Source of the DNA: Phoenix dactylifera
Lineage: Eukaryota; Streptophyta; Magnoliopsida; Arecales; Arecaceae
Direction of reading: 5' to 3'
Length of the DNA: 64,000 nucleotides
Assembly (NCBI RefSeq): GCF_009389715.1
Contig: NC_052392.1
Location: forward strand, 37,815,410-37,879,409
Below the pieces are notes generated by a model. It was not told the origin of the DNA. It made no database searches and saw nothing but the letters and a program-made list of their open reading frames with translations. Of this stretch, positions 13,191 through 26,200 are shown piece by piece. The number at the start of each line of letters is the position of its first letter. The first letter of the stretch is position 1. The position numbers and the translations under genes were made by a program.

Positions 13191-14519
13191 CTTTTCCATT
13201 CCATCTTGACCAGCTATGAATTACTTTCCTGTGAAGCCTTGTCCGCACCCTTTCCTTTCTGTCTCCTGTATTAGTCCCCATCCTTTTGGCTGCATTCCGA
13301 TACAAAGGATACATTTCCAAACTCTCCATCAAGGTCAAGTCCTGTTCATAAAAATATGGAACTCCTTTCAGACAAAAGGAGCCTGGATGTTGAGAAGATA
13401 ATGAGGGAGGATGCCCTAGATAAAAAGGTGGAGTCCCTTTAACTAATACGCACAAAATCAGTGACTTTGTAGTATACAATTAGTGGTTTAATCAAGATAC
13501 TAGTCAATACCATTCAGATAAATCAGAGTACCATCTAGCAGTCAAACCCAAAGGTATCATGCATGAGAACCAGTTAGTAACTAAACCAAAGAGACTACCC
13601 ATGAGAATGATAAAACTAATGATGAACCTTGGCAATAGATGATTCCTTGGACTCCAATTTACTTCTTGAAATATCAGAGACAAGAACCATCAAGTCATCA
13701 TGACAATATAGGTCAGCAAACAACATAAAATGATGGACAAAAACTACATTCCAACAAAAAAAATCCCTTCAGCAAAATATGCAGAACGGCTACTAAAGTA
13801 GAGATGAATTTTACGTGATCCACAAAAAGGATGGGGACAAATCAAGCTAACCCACTGTCTTAATTGTAGTTCTATGTTGTTACACTAGCATGCTGTACCA
13901 CTCTGGAAAGTCATAAACTAATCAAGCTTGCCGGTGAGACATGAGACAGAAAGCTCGACTACCATAAATTGATAAGATGTGTTGCAAAAAAGTACAACTT
14001 TAATGACAAAGAAATGAATCATAACCTAGAAGAAAGCATACTGCCAGTCAATGAACATGCCTAACTTAACTGATTACATCCAAATCACATATCAAACACC
14101 ATATAGTGAAAAAGCCCATCTTATGTACAAAATAAACATTCAATGTTACCCCAAAATAGAGTTTACCTATCACAATCACACAGTGCTCCTGGACCAAACA
14201 TTCATTCAATGTCACAACCTTGCCACTGTGCCCCACAAAAAAAGCACACTGACCAACCAAAAGAAAAATTAAAAGCATGTCAAAACTCTCACGCATATTG
14301 CACTATACAATGGCAGGTCATAAACCAACTTGAATGCCAAAAGCAATTCTTCAAGAACCTAAAAGGCGGATGACCATAAATGAGATCCATGAAAATTTGA
14401 CAAGGTCCAAGTTCTTGTGAACTGCCCGCTACAAAAAATGTCCCCACCACTACAAGCTCTTGCAGGACTGGAACTGAAGAAACAGTGATCACTATTTGTC
14501 CTGAGTAAGCAACCTGGGA

Positions 14520-15610
14520 AATATATCATCTCATATCTTCACTACATAATGAAAAATGTCGCTCCTGAAAACCATATATGAAGCCAATCCATCCACTGTA
14601 GCTATATCATTTCATACCTTCACTACAAGATGAAAAACCTCACTCATCAAAGCCAACCCTATCACAGTAGCATTATCACTAAGGAAAACTGAGGACTGGA
14701 TCAGCATACTGATGAAAGAAACAGAAGGAAAAGAGAACCTCACATACAAGGAAAGGAAATGAAGCTCATTGCAATCAACCAAACCCAGAGTTCTTGAGAA
14801 TTCCCACCATCTGTAGCCAAGCATGCAAACTAAGAGCACAATTCCACTTAGCAATCATAAATAAAACATATCAGACAATAGAGACTAGAAAGACAGTAAG
14901 TGCAACATACACGATACCGAGGGTCGCCTATAAAGAAAGAATATTTGTTGGCAAAACCTCCTTAGAACTGCAACAAAAGCAGAGACTGTAGTTTAGGCTT
15001 GCTGATTGGACTTGGAAACTGCTTACTTAATCCACATCAGTATCAAAGATAGGAGAACCCTTGAATTGAGGGCGTTATCTCAAGTCCTCATGGTGTCACC
15101 TCTGTTGCTCCAAAGAAGAAACAAATAAGCAGCTTGGGCAATAATATATAATATGCATGACTTCACTGCATGATGAAATACCTCATTCATGAAAGCTATA
15201 TCTCAAGCATACCCCATCCACATAGCTGTACCACCAAGGAGTGTGACTGGATAATGGTCTTGGTTAAAGAAACAGAAGAAGAGCAGTTGTCCATGACATA
15301 ACAGAATGAAACTCATTACAATCAACCAAATCCAGAATTTCTGAAATACCCTCCAACTTTGACCCAACATGCAAACTAAAACATAATTTACTGCATCATT
15401 AGACAATAAACACCGGATCAAAATAACTGCAATATACACGATACCAGACATTTAAAAAAATAGAATCCTCTTCAGCAAAGCCACCTGTGAAACTGCAATA
15501 GAAGCAAGAAAATATTTTGGCCTGCTAGTGGGACTCCCAAAAATGCACTACTTTATGTACCTCAGTATCGAAGATAAGAAAACCCAGAACTGAAGATGAA
15601 ATATTAGACT
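14520..15610 (-). repeat. Diverged tandem duplication, period about 540 bp
   Basis: Segment 14,757-15,060 (TGAAGCTCATTGCAATCAACC, GCATGCAAACTA, ACATACACGATACC, then a GCTGATTGGACT-like block and CAGTATC) is repeated at about 15,305-15,600 (TGAAACTCATTACAATCAACC, CATGCAAACTA, ATATACACGATACC, GCTAGTGGGACT, CAGTATC). The flanking CTTCACTRCAWRATGAAA motif occurs three times (about 14,538, 14,618 and 15,162). Confidence 0.8.
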
Positions 15611-16019
15611 CTAGCACCTATATATCATTTCTTTGGCTCATGGTACCACATCAGTGTATTATTCTTAAAGGAAGTGGGGAGGGGGAGATCCTGAGCAGCA
15701 AACATCATTCCAATGCTAAAAATAAAGCAACAAAGATGCTGATTAATATCATCATTTAGTTAATAATTTTAGAAAAAATAAGGATTATATAACAAGACAA
15801 GCATTAAGGAACAAAAAAGAGCACGTGAACCACACATATATTTATTGAACATTCATATGCCAAGTGGTTGAGTTGGTAATTGAAACAGAATTCAATGTCA
15901 GGAACCTCACAAAAAAGTATTAATTGTTAAAAACCTAGGTTGTGTGCAGGTCCCTGCAAATAAGTCCATGATGAGGAATTCAATAATATAGGAAATAAAC
16001 AGACCATACTGTAGGAGAA

Positions 16020-16770
16020 ATGAGCTGCTAACCAAGCCTAGAACTTAACATGCCAAACCTTAAAAAGCACACAACTAGTAACAGTGATACTTAGAAAATC
16101 ATCAAGTTAAACATACTTCCAGATACCCATGAATTAGAGATTCCTGCAGTGCTGCAACAACCACTAGGGGGAAAAAAATTAATAGAGACAATCCATATAA
16201 GATTATAAACACCCTCTGTAAAACCTTCTCTCAACTGCAACTCTTCCAAATTGTATTTTAGTATATGATGCCACATTAGTCAAAGATGAAACCATGATAC
16301 AGATAAACAAAAGAATCACCAAGCAATAAAGCCTAAAACAATGCTTGGGAACATGTGAATTATAAATGAATAAACAAAACATATTGACAAATGAACCGTC
16401 CAAGATACTCCAATTCCTACAAGATCATTGACAGACTGCCTATGATAAGGATTCAACTAGAATAAAGATTGGCAAAACAGTGAGTATGCAACACTCCCCT
16501 AAATCCCTAGGAAGAAGAAAAAGACCCCCACCAGCACAGAGTTTTGCAAGGCTGAAAAAACAATATGGGAAAAAAGTCACTTCACATAATCCATGAAAGG
16601 TCATATTTCCCCTTGTACAACCATATCTTAACTCCAGCCATATCTTTGTTCTGGAATATGATGCTACCTTAGTCAATAATCAATTCAAGATATTTATGAA
16701 ACAAATAAAAAAAATCATCAAGAAATATAGCCCAAAAGAATAATCAGAGCAGGAATCTCTAGAACTATCA
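16020..16770 (-). repeat. Diverged tandem duplication, period about 400 bp
   Basis: Two successive blocks share an ordered set of landmarks: a TCAACTGCA or TTAACTCCA segment, ATATGATGC then CA or TA then TTAGTCAA, ACAAA(C/T)AAAA, AATC(A/C)TCAAG(C/A)AAT, and A(G/T)AGCC(T/C)AAAA. The first copy is about 16,030-16,340 and the second about 16,450-16,740. Confidence 0.65.
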
Positions 16771-16858
16771 TGAAATCAAAAGGACATTATAAAATTTAGA
16801 ACCTTTTTTATGTTAACCTTTGTGAAACCAAGTATAGCAAATACAATATAAAAAACTA

Positions 16859-16877
16859 AAAGAGAGAGAGAGAGAGA
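16859..16877. repeat. (GA)n microsatellite
   Basis: About nine AG dinucleotides followed by a G-rich purine tract. Confidence 0.9.
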
Positions 16878-18359
16878 TAGGGGGTTGGGGAGGGAGAAGA
16901 AAACAAAGAGAAAGTGTCTCTTTATACATCAATCATTTTCATGCCATACAACAGCAAATAAAGGCATATCCAAACTAAGGACATCCCAAGTCCCGATTAG
17001 AAACTCCATATAGATGTGGCCCTGATAATTCAAAAAAAAAAGCTATAAAAAAGGCATTCATAAAAAGTTAAATTAATATAATTTAGGATAAAAAAAAGAG
17101 CTCTTCCCTAATAACTTAAAATTTGACAATTCCAAACCTCATAAATCCACAGCACAAAGACCAACTAGTCATCAGACTAAATTGGAACCTGTTTTCTTTG
17201 ACATACTTGTGTCCCAATCTCTAAGATATTGAAAAACTAAACAAAATGAATGCCGAAAAACTCTTCCAAAATGCACAAGAAATTGTTTTCCAAGATCCCT
17301 AAATTACAAGAACGGATATCTTAAGACACAATCAAGAAATGAGGAGCATGTCAACATAAACAAATCGCTAAAAAAAGAACAAAACTGCAAAAAATACCAC
17401 CGAACAGATGAACTATAAAGTCAAGCAACTAAAGGCGTAAAAGGAAGATCTAACCAATCGAACTCCCTACAACAATACCTGGAGCCAATTATGATGTATT
17501 TCCTACGACTATATAAAAGCAGCTTCATTTGCCAAATTTCCAATTCCATAAAAATTGAGGTATAGCCCCTTGAACAAAGAAGTAACCCTCCTCAAACCAA
17601 CATACTGCAGTAACAACCAAATAATCATTATAAAAGCAGATTGCTAATGGAACATCAACTATCTAAACAAGATGATAAAAAAAAATACTTTGAGAAAACA
17701 ATCAACAGATTATCAACACCTGCTAATGAAGATTTAGATATGACAACCAACAAGAATTCATAATGGTCCCAGACCTAGAAAACCAACCAATATCGGAGCC
17801 CTTATTCTACCTAAAATACTCTAAACATCAGAACATCAGTACAAATCATACACTGAAAAAAAAAACAGAATCGTATATGCAAAAATCACAAACATCTACA
17901 CTGTGGCAACAATAATTCTCTGATGCACCACAAAACCATGACTCATCAGTATACCAAAACAATATAATAACACCAAGAAGTTACCAATATGTAACAGACA
18001 GTGCTTCAACCAAAAACAAGATATTCTAAATCAACATGAAAATTAATCAATTACGGAATATTCCAAATTCTTATAGAAAAACCTATTTAAGGATGCAGAT
18101 CATCAAAAAAGAAAAAGCAGATCATGACAAATTCTTGAAAATCTAAACCACTAAAAGAGGATCCCTCAAAACCCCTGCTCATAGAGCCCCAAATCCCAGA
18201 ATAAAGGCAGCAGACACCAAATAAGAACATATGATCCAGCTTATAAGAACCCTAGAACATCTATCAAAAGCATCCCTAGTTCCACCATATGACTGGAACA
18301 AATTAAATCAAAATTCTGAAACCTAGATCAAACTAGCAGCCAAGGGACACTCTAAATCC

Positions 18360-19060
18360 CTTTCAAGAAATCCCAAATCAGTAAATTAAAGGTCACAGAT
18401 CCTCAAACAAGAACCAATCGTTCTTAATTCTGGAAACCCTAAATCAAATTGTTAACCAAAGACCTCAATCATATAATCAACCAAAGAATCCTATAAATCA
18501 AATTTTTGACCGAAGACTTATTTCTTTTCAAGAAATCCCAAGTCTGTAAACTAAAGGTCACAGATCCTCAAGTAAGAACAAATCATTCCCAACTCTGGAA
18601 ACCCTGAATCAAATTGTTGACCAAAGACCTAAATCAAATTATCAACCAAAGAATTCTATAAATCGATCATTCTCAATACTGCAAACTGTAAATCGAATTG
18701 TTGACCGAAGATCTATTCCTTTCAACAAATCCCAAATCAGTAAATTGAACACCACAAATCCTCAAATAAGAACAAATCAAACCCAAATCTGGAAACCCTA
18801 AAACAAATTGTTCGCCAATGGTCCTAATCAAATTATCAACCAAGAACCCTATAAATCGATCATTCTCAAAACTGAAAACCCTAAATCAAATTGTTGACCG
18901 AAGAACCTATTCCTTCCAAGAAATCCCAAATCAGTAAATTAAAGGTCCTCGAATAAGACAAATCATTCCAAATTCTGGAAATCATAAATCAAATTGTTGG
19001 CGGAAGACCTAAATCAAATCATCCACCAAAGAATCTTATAAATCGTCTTCAAGAAAACCC
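18360..19060 (-). repeat. Four-copy tandem repeat of about 165-195 bp next to the promoter
   Basis: AAGAAATCCCAAATCAGTAA and close variants start at about 18,364, 18,529, 18,723 and 18,919. Each is followed by a GATCCTCAA-type block, TCTGGAAACCCTAAATCAAA and ACCAAAGA. Copy-to-copy identity is high but not perfect. The array sits 200-900 bp downstream of the TATA box at 19,325, so it would lie in the first intron or first exon of the minus-strand unit. It may be a regulatory array or simply replication slippage. Confidence 0.88.
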
Positions 19061-19320
19061 AATTCAACAATAATAGTTTTTAATAATCTCCAGTTCAAGA
19101 AATCAAAGACCAAGTAGCCGAAGAAAAATCCAAATACAAGTGAAAGAACCCTAAAATCCCAAAAATAACGGCTAAAGATCCGCAAGATCCCCCAAAATAT
19201 TTAAGAACCCAAAAATCCTCCGAAACAAGATATGACAGAGAAGGAGAAGAAGAACGCACCGAGAGAACCGCGGGGAAAAACCGAACGCCACATCCCGCTC
19301 AAGAGGCGAGCGGTCCCAAG

Positions 19321-19329
19321 TATTTATAG
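19321..19329 (-). promoter_or_regulatory. TATA box of minus-strand unit
   Basis: The minus strand reads CTATAAATA, a consensus plant TATA box. It is followed 25-35 bp later by a GC-rich stretch that would be the transcription start (about 19,293), then a possible splice donor at 19,259. No other strong TATA box of this orientation lies within a few hundred bases. Confidence 0.6.
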
Positions 19330-20210
19330 TTGGAGACAAGGTAGAGGAACGGTTTAGATTAAGCTAATCTAGTAGCAATCGACGGTGAGATCAGGCTGGT
19401 CGGCTTAACGTTCGAACCCTCCTCTGGGACAGCTTAGGTCGAGATTTTTTCTAGCTGACCGACACGTGGCTTTATCCACGACCCAAACATGCCTCCAATG
19501 AACATTCGTCTCCCACCAAAATAAGTATAGAAATAAATATTTTCATATTCTTTTTTTTTCTTTGATCCTTTATTTCGTTGGCCTGAAATGTCAAACCTTT
19601 TCTATTTCTATTTTTTTTTATATAGGTGAGATATTTCTGGATGTGTATCTTTGATAAAATAAATAAATTTATTTTTTCATGCAAAATTAATAATTAAGGA
19701 TAAAGTTCTTGGGTTACTTGAATAAAAAGTTTTTTGCTCAAAAAAAAATAATTTAGTTGAAAACTCTTTGTTGAGAAAAAATACCTTTAGTAAAAAATTG
19801 TCGTTGAGACCTCATTCCAAATAAGTTATGAAGAATAATACAACCAATTTCATATGTTAGTTTAAATATTAGTTTACTTAAAAAATGTGTCATCTATTAT
19901 TCTACACTAAGTTTGAAATTTGAATCCTAAAAATATTTGTTAGTAATGTTTGTCTTTTTTTTTTTTGCTTCTACTTCTCCATTATCAAATCCGTTTTTGT
20001 TTATATATATTTAATTTCACTAGTTTAACATATTCAAGACTATATTTGAGCTAAATGGCTTCCTTATTGTTCACAAAAAAAATAAAAAATAAAAACCTGC
20101 ATTTAAAGGCTTTCTCGTTTATTTTTATTGGTCTCCATAATTATAGTCGACTCATAAATAAACTAGGCCATCTCTAGATATTAGAAAGGTGATTTATATT
20201 ACATGCTAAT
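19330..20210. other. Intergenic, no gene seen
   Basis: Upstream of the TATA box the DNA is GC-moderate for 150 bp (probable promoter) and then strongly AT-rich. No coding, RNA gene or element was recognised. Confidence 0.5.
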
Positions 20211-20214
20211 ACTA

Positions 20215-20339
20215 GAAAAATTTCCAACATCGATACATATATAGATATAGAAATGTAAATGTATATATATAGAAAGAGATATATAGATAGATATATACCC
20301 AGACTTATGTATTCATGCATGCGCGCGCGCGTGCACATA

Positions 20340-20401
<62 letters not shown>

Positions 20402-21560
20402 TGTATGTATGTATGTATGTACATATAAACATACTTGTGCACATTCGTGAAAATGGGAGAAAAGGCATCAATACTAGATGTTACAAAATTAGTGACTTTA
20501 GTTACGAGTCAACGCAGATACAAATATTAATAACTTGACTCATTTTTTTCTATCTCCATCCTTGAAATTTTATAAATCTCATTGAAGAGGAAAAAGGAGT
20601 ACATAGGTTCATGGTGATAAAGCAAAATTATTTATATAGAATATTTGTTTATAAAATGAGAACAAAAAACTAAAATTTGCATGCATGAGAATGAACATTT
20701 GTGGTAATAAAGCAAAATTATCAACATGTATATAAATTTTGTTCTAAAAAGATAAGTGTGAGTATGAAATTTATTTCAAAACAATATTTAAAAAAAATCT
20801 ACATATGCATGAATTATCAAAGTGTAAACAAAGTTAGTTTTGAAAAATTAAGTAAAAAAAATATGTATGGCATACTAAAGCAAAATTATTTAAATAAGTA
20901 TGAAAATGATTGCAAATTAATATTTTAACTATGCATGATCGAACTACAAAAAAAATTATATCACATGATATTACTAGAAAAAATCTCCAACATATATATA
21001 TATACACACGCGCACGTATGTATGTATGTATGTATGTAAGTATCTATGTATGTATGTATGTGTGCACATACTTATGCACATATATGAAAGTGTGAGAAAA
21101 AGAATAAAAAAATCAGTGACTTTAGTTTAAGTCAATACAAGTACAAATATTAACAACTTGCTTATTTTTTCTATCTCGGCCCTCAAAATTTTATAAATGT
21201 CATTGAAGAGGAAAACGGAGATTTGGATTCTTGGTGATAAAGCAAAATTATTTATATAGAAGGTTTGTTTATAAAATTAGAACAAAAACTAAAATTTGCA
21301 TACATGAGCATGCACATTTGCGGCAATAAAACAAAATTATTGTTATGTATGTAAATTTTTGTTTTAAAAAGATAAATGTGAGTATGAAATTTGTTTCACA
21401 ACAATATGTTTTTTTTAAAAAATAAATGTGCATGAATTATCTAAATGTAAACACAATTTGTTTTGAAAAAAATAAGCAAAAAAACATATGTATGGGGTAC
21501 TAAAGCAAAATTATTTAAATGAGTATGAAAATTATTGTAAATTAAAATTTTAATAAGTAT
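20215..21560. repeat. Direct duplication of about 620 bp with (GTAT)n microsatellites
   Basis: The block from 'GGTGATAAAGCAAAATTATT' at about 20,613 to about 20,925 recurs from about 21,232 to 21,550 in the same orientation, with some 85-90% identity by eye. Each copy is preceded by a microsatellite: (GT)n(AT)n(GTAT)n at 20,339-20,420 and (GTAT)n at 21,015-21,060. The duplicated unit therefore includes the microsatellite and its flank. No coding capacity. Confidence 0.88.
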
Positions 21561-22236
21561 TTAAATTTGCCTCCATGCAAGATCAAACTGTGGAGCTTCA
21601 GTTTCCAGCACTCCACCACCAAGCTGCAGAAGCTATATTGTTTTATAACCCAACTATCTAGAATAGATATCTGATAGATTTATGGTAAAAATTTTCATTT
21701 TTGAATTATACTAAGGAATAAACTGTCCTACATACTTCAGCAGGTGTTAGCGAAGGCTAACCTGCATTCTAATTAAACTAATAAATAAACTATTCATATA
21801 ATAGAAACTCGCATAAAGTAACAAAAGATGGGAACTCAGAGAGTCAACATATAGTAATTCATGACTCAAATGCCTAACTCGAGGTGAAATCAGTTAACTA
21901 ACAATATGTGGTCCGCAGGTCCAGTCATCCAGCCATAAGAAGTTGAACTTGCAATATAACTGATTCAGAAGCCAGACAAAACCTACATCAGATTCTCCAT
22001 TTTTTATGTTTGAACTCCATTTCGTAATAATATGCTTTTTTGGAGCCCTAGTCCCATACAAAAGAAGCCCGTATATCAATTTCCAATTATTGTACATCTC
22101 CAACTTCAAAAAATCTGTATGTTTATGTACAGGTTTCCAAGCACAAACGAAATAACATGAAGAAAAGAAATAGACTTTTCGCATCCAACAGAATCAGTCT
22201 CAACTCCGAGATGTCATCAACAACTTTGAGATCTCA
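21561..22236 (-). other. 3' flank and probable 3' UTR of the GT47 gene
   Basis: Directly downstream of the GT47 stop codon. The first 300-350 bases are probably 3' UTR. I cannot fix a polyadenylation site. The rest is AT-rich without other features. Confidence 0.4.
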
Positions 22237-23232
22237 TCAAGGCAAAGGTACAGGCATTCTCCATTTTTGGAATTCAACCAAGTCTCTGTTAACAATCGTC
22301 CTGTTGTGGAGCCAAAATGTTTCTGCAGACTGGTGAAATCGCCTCACCTTTCTCTGTAGTTCCCACATGATCCCTACCATGGCAGAGCATGGCTCCGTTT
22401 CTGGGGCATAAACCCAAAGGCATCTGACCTGCCTGCCGTGAGCTAACATACCCTCTATCTCTTCATCTGACAAGGTAAAAGCTCTAGTATTACAAACCGC
22501 AAAAATGCCTGCAGCAAGTTAGAAACTAAAAGAAACAGGTGAGCAAACTCACTCGGTATGCTTTCTAGGTACTCCAGGAGTTGAGTGCCTATCCGAGTAG
22601 ATGGCCATTTGATGGATATCTGAGTGTAGTCAATCACGTTCTGAAAAGGTAGTTCTACTTGATCTGATAGGATAACTGGGACACATTCCTGTTTCAAGTT
22701 TTTCCTGCATTAGTAAGGTTTCGCAGATGCTTAACCTATGCTCCGAGCACACATATGACATACTAAAATATTTATACTCAGATCAGGGTGTTAAGAAGTA
22801 CCACCCAGTCTTCCCCAATAAATTCAAGCCAGAAATACTTTCACAGTTCGCCTTCAACACATGCATATTATGAGAAGGAGAATGTGCTTGTAAGAGCACT
22901 CTTCTTACATGATTTATGAGAACTCTTCTGGGTGGGGGTTGCGGTTGCACATGTAACAAGAGGTGGACAGCATAAGCCATGGGAAGAGTTAGTTCTGTAC
23001 AGGATTTATTCTCTTAAAGTTTTATAATCATGCAAAAATTTGTGTTTTCTAAAATAACACATCTGTATGATGTATGTATGCAAATGTTGTAGTCTCGTAG
23101 ATCTAATGCAGAAAACCAACTAGATAAGAAGTAATGTATTATACAGATATACAGTACCAACAAATATTGTGTAGCAATTGGTGTGCTCAAAGATGCAAAA
23201 ATTCCGGGCATTTTGTGCATGTCTATGTATGT

Positions 23233-23284
<52 letters not shown>

Positions 23285-26200
23285 ACAAAATAAGCTTCAT
23301 AGAACCGAAGTGTCCATGATGACTCGCCACGTGGAGCTAGGCAGAACTTAGCATTCCTCAAATGATTGAAATATTCAGTCCTTCCCAATTTGTCAGGCCC
23401 AGTGAGCTTCAACTCTGGAGATTCCAACTGTTCATGAAGTCAATGTGCTTGCTGTATGGAGGTATTAAGTAATAACATGAAAGATAATCGAAACAAAGCA
23501 GCCATGCAAAAATTGTGCAGAGGGTTCTATAAACATGCTAGAAGAGAGAGAGAGAGAGTCTAACGCCATTTCATGAACAAAATTTACATATTTTATGAGC
23601 AACCGTCATGACAAACCACTCCCAAAAGCTTGCAATATAATGCAAGCTATATTGGTTTCTCTTGTTTAGTTGAGACATGGAAATTGGCATATACCAAGAC
23701 AATGATGAATTCATCTATTGAAAGTCGCGAGGCAAGATTTGGAAAACTCACAATAACACCAAAGGTAGCTCTAAATAGATATGATTGCTGATAAAGAATC
23801 ATAATCCGACCCCAAATGTTTGGTGATAGGATTCATGGTTATGGTTTTATATGTGTAGGATTTTAAAGTTGAAAGATCCTCAATTCATGATAAAGAATCT
23901 CAAAGTGCCATATATGTCTTATATAAAAGTACCTTCTTTAATCCTTCATTTAATCCACTAAACTTGCAAAACATATTTAGAGAACTTTATATGTACTAAA
24001 GAAGTTGGATATCTTACTCTTCAGGCCAAAAAATCATGTAAGTTCCCCTTTTTCCCAAAAAGCTCCTTTAAATCTCAACAGTCTACCTATTCCTATAAAA
24101 GCTTCAACTTGATAGTCTTGGTGTCTGACAAGGTTCGCTGTCTCAGTACTGGACTCCGTACCGGTGCCACACTAGCACAATGTTGGTGCGGTATTTTCAG
24201 CGTACCAAGTGTCGGCACGCCACCCATACCAAGTACCAGTTCAGAATCGGTACGGTATGAAACGCCCCATACCGTCCAGTTCAGACCGGTACAGCATACC
24301 ATGGTACCAAAAGAGTTTAGCATGTTCACTTCTTTATCACCCTTTAGAAATCAACATCAATTAGTTCTCTTTGCAAAATTCAACCTTTGATAACCGCCAA
24401 TAAAGTAAGACTCAAAAACATCTTCATATGGAAGTATGAAGCTTAGAATGCATTGATCAATAAAACCAGAACCTTTTCCCTTTTTTTTTTTCTGATTTCA
24501 AGCTCAAAGACATCCCTTCTTTTGGTTAGTTAACATCACAACAATACAGCATTTGAAGGAAAAAACCTAACAAGTACCCAAGATAGCCTAGAATTTGATT
24601 AAGGGATACATTACAGCATTTAAAGGAAGGAACCTAACAAGTGACCCAAAATAGCCTAGAATTTGACTAAGGGATAGTAGCTTCGAATAACAGTGAGACA
24701 GTCTTCTTCATTGTGATAACATATAGAAATTTACTTCTTGATACACACGCTTTGTTAAAAGTTGACAGCTTATTAGCCTTATTTATTTGGTTCTTTGGCT
24801 TATAATTGGTGCCTCAAAGATGAACATAATTCTTTATAAATCTTGTCATCTTTCCTCTTGTCAAACCCATGGTTTCCAATCCCGGAGGGATGTCTCGATG
24901 TTGGACAGGGTAGCATCCCAAGTGTCGAGACAGGATCATCCTGCATCGTCCTAGCATCCCAATTAGCGCATCCTGGGCATCCCCTATCCTAAATGTTGGG
25001 ACGGGGCGAGACGGCTGCATGCCCCGTTCTATATAAAAACCAGGATGGCCCCATCCCACGGGATTTAAAACCTTGGTCAAAGCCCCTTCCAAGTCCAATA
25101 AAATTTAATAGAATGAGCTAAGCAATTTAACAAATAAGTTATGTGACCTTTTCCCAATGTTCTTACAGGGTTCTTATTAGCCCACTTTCCAAATTGCTTG
25201 GACAAATAGTGCAGCACCAATCCAAAATGTTGGCTTTGGTTGAGAGCTGATTTCCTCAAACTATGTTGTATCATACTCTGATCCACTAATCCAGATGCAA
25301 ATAGATGAAACAAGGCATGCAGGTCAAGTATAAAACTTCTGCAAAAGTTTTACCATTTTAGTATCTTATCTCAAATACGTTGACTACATGTTGTCTGCCA
25401 ATCTTCAGACAAGATGTAAAATTTTGTTGGTAGAATAAGGGCAATAACTTCACCATGAAGCCAGTTGTAAATATCATGTTATGAGGTCGGACATTGGAGT
25501 TTCTTTATAAAAAAAAACGCTACTGACCTCCAAAATTCCAGAACCATATTGACAATCAATGGGATGTATAACTTCTGTACATATTAGAATTAATTATTGA
25601 AGAAAGTGAGGTTTGCTTGGTGGAAGCCAGAAAAGGCAAGCTTAGTATCATATTAAATAACTAGTACCACCATACCACCATACCACCATAGCATAACTTT
25701 CTAAATGTTTTTCCATATGTATACTTGTGGGATTACTTTGAATCAATAATTGCTCATTTGAAAGCCGACACGTAAAGACTAGCTTCAAAATGGAATATCA
25801 ACTCATGACATTGCCATTGCAACCAACTGTTTTTAGGATGTGCACTGAGTAATTGTAATTATATTCAGCAACATAGAGGCCATTTAACCTGATCTAGTTA
25901 ATTTTCCACTGCTATAGACATACATTCCCAAAATAGGTCCATAAATCTCTAATATTTGCTTTTGGCTTAAGGATTCTAGATAAAGATTTTTTTAATATCC
26001 GCTTCCAAAGAGTACCAGTATAGCTTATTTTAATCCATTTATTCATGAAAATGAAGCCTGTTTCATGCAAAGTACAAACATCTTTTATAATTCATTAATT
26101 ATAATCATGAAAATTTATGATATTCACAAGTCTTAAAGATTCCTCGAATCAGCCAGAAGTATTTTGGGCCAGCATCACATTGCTGTTACCTTGATTATGT

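Larger units (their letters stand above)
5526..19293 (-). other. Minus-strand intron-like tract: candidate lncRNA locus or unrecognised gene
   Basis: About 13.7 kb in which the minus strand is T-rich, as plant introns and non-coding transcripts are. It begins downstream of a TATA box at 19,321-19,329. The first ~35 transcribed bases are GC-rich and run into a plausible splice donor (GTGCGT, first base at 19,259). I see no protein family in any frame; open frames are all short and unrelated to one another. Five separate places hold diverged tandem duplications, listed individually. The 3' limit is unknown: the tract may end anywhere, and 5.5-7.8 kb may be ordinary intergenic DNA. Alternatives are a protein gene with small exons I missed, or long introns of a gene whose coding end is the island at 10.6-10.8 kb. 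Confidence 0.35.

Noticed and set aside
14520..15610. Possible box C/D snoRNA cluster
   Set aside because: TGATGA-like and CTGA words occur, but not with consistent C-D spacing and terminal stems. In AT-rich DNA such words arise by chance.
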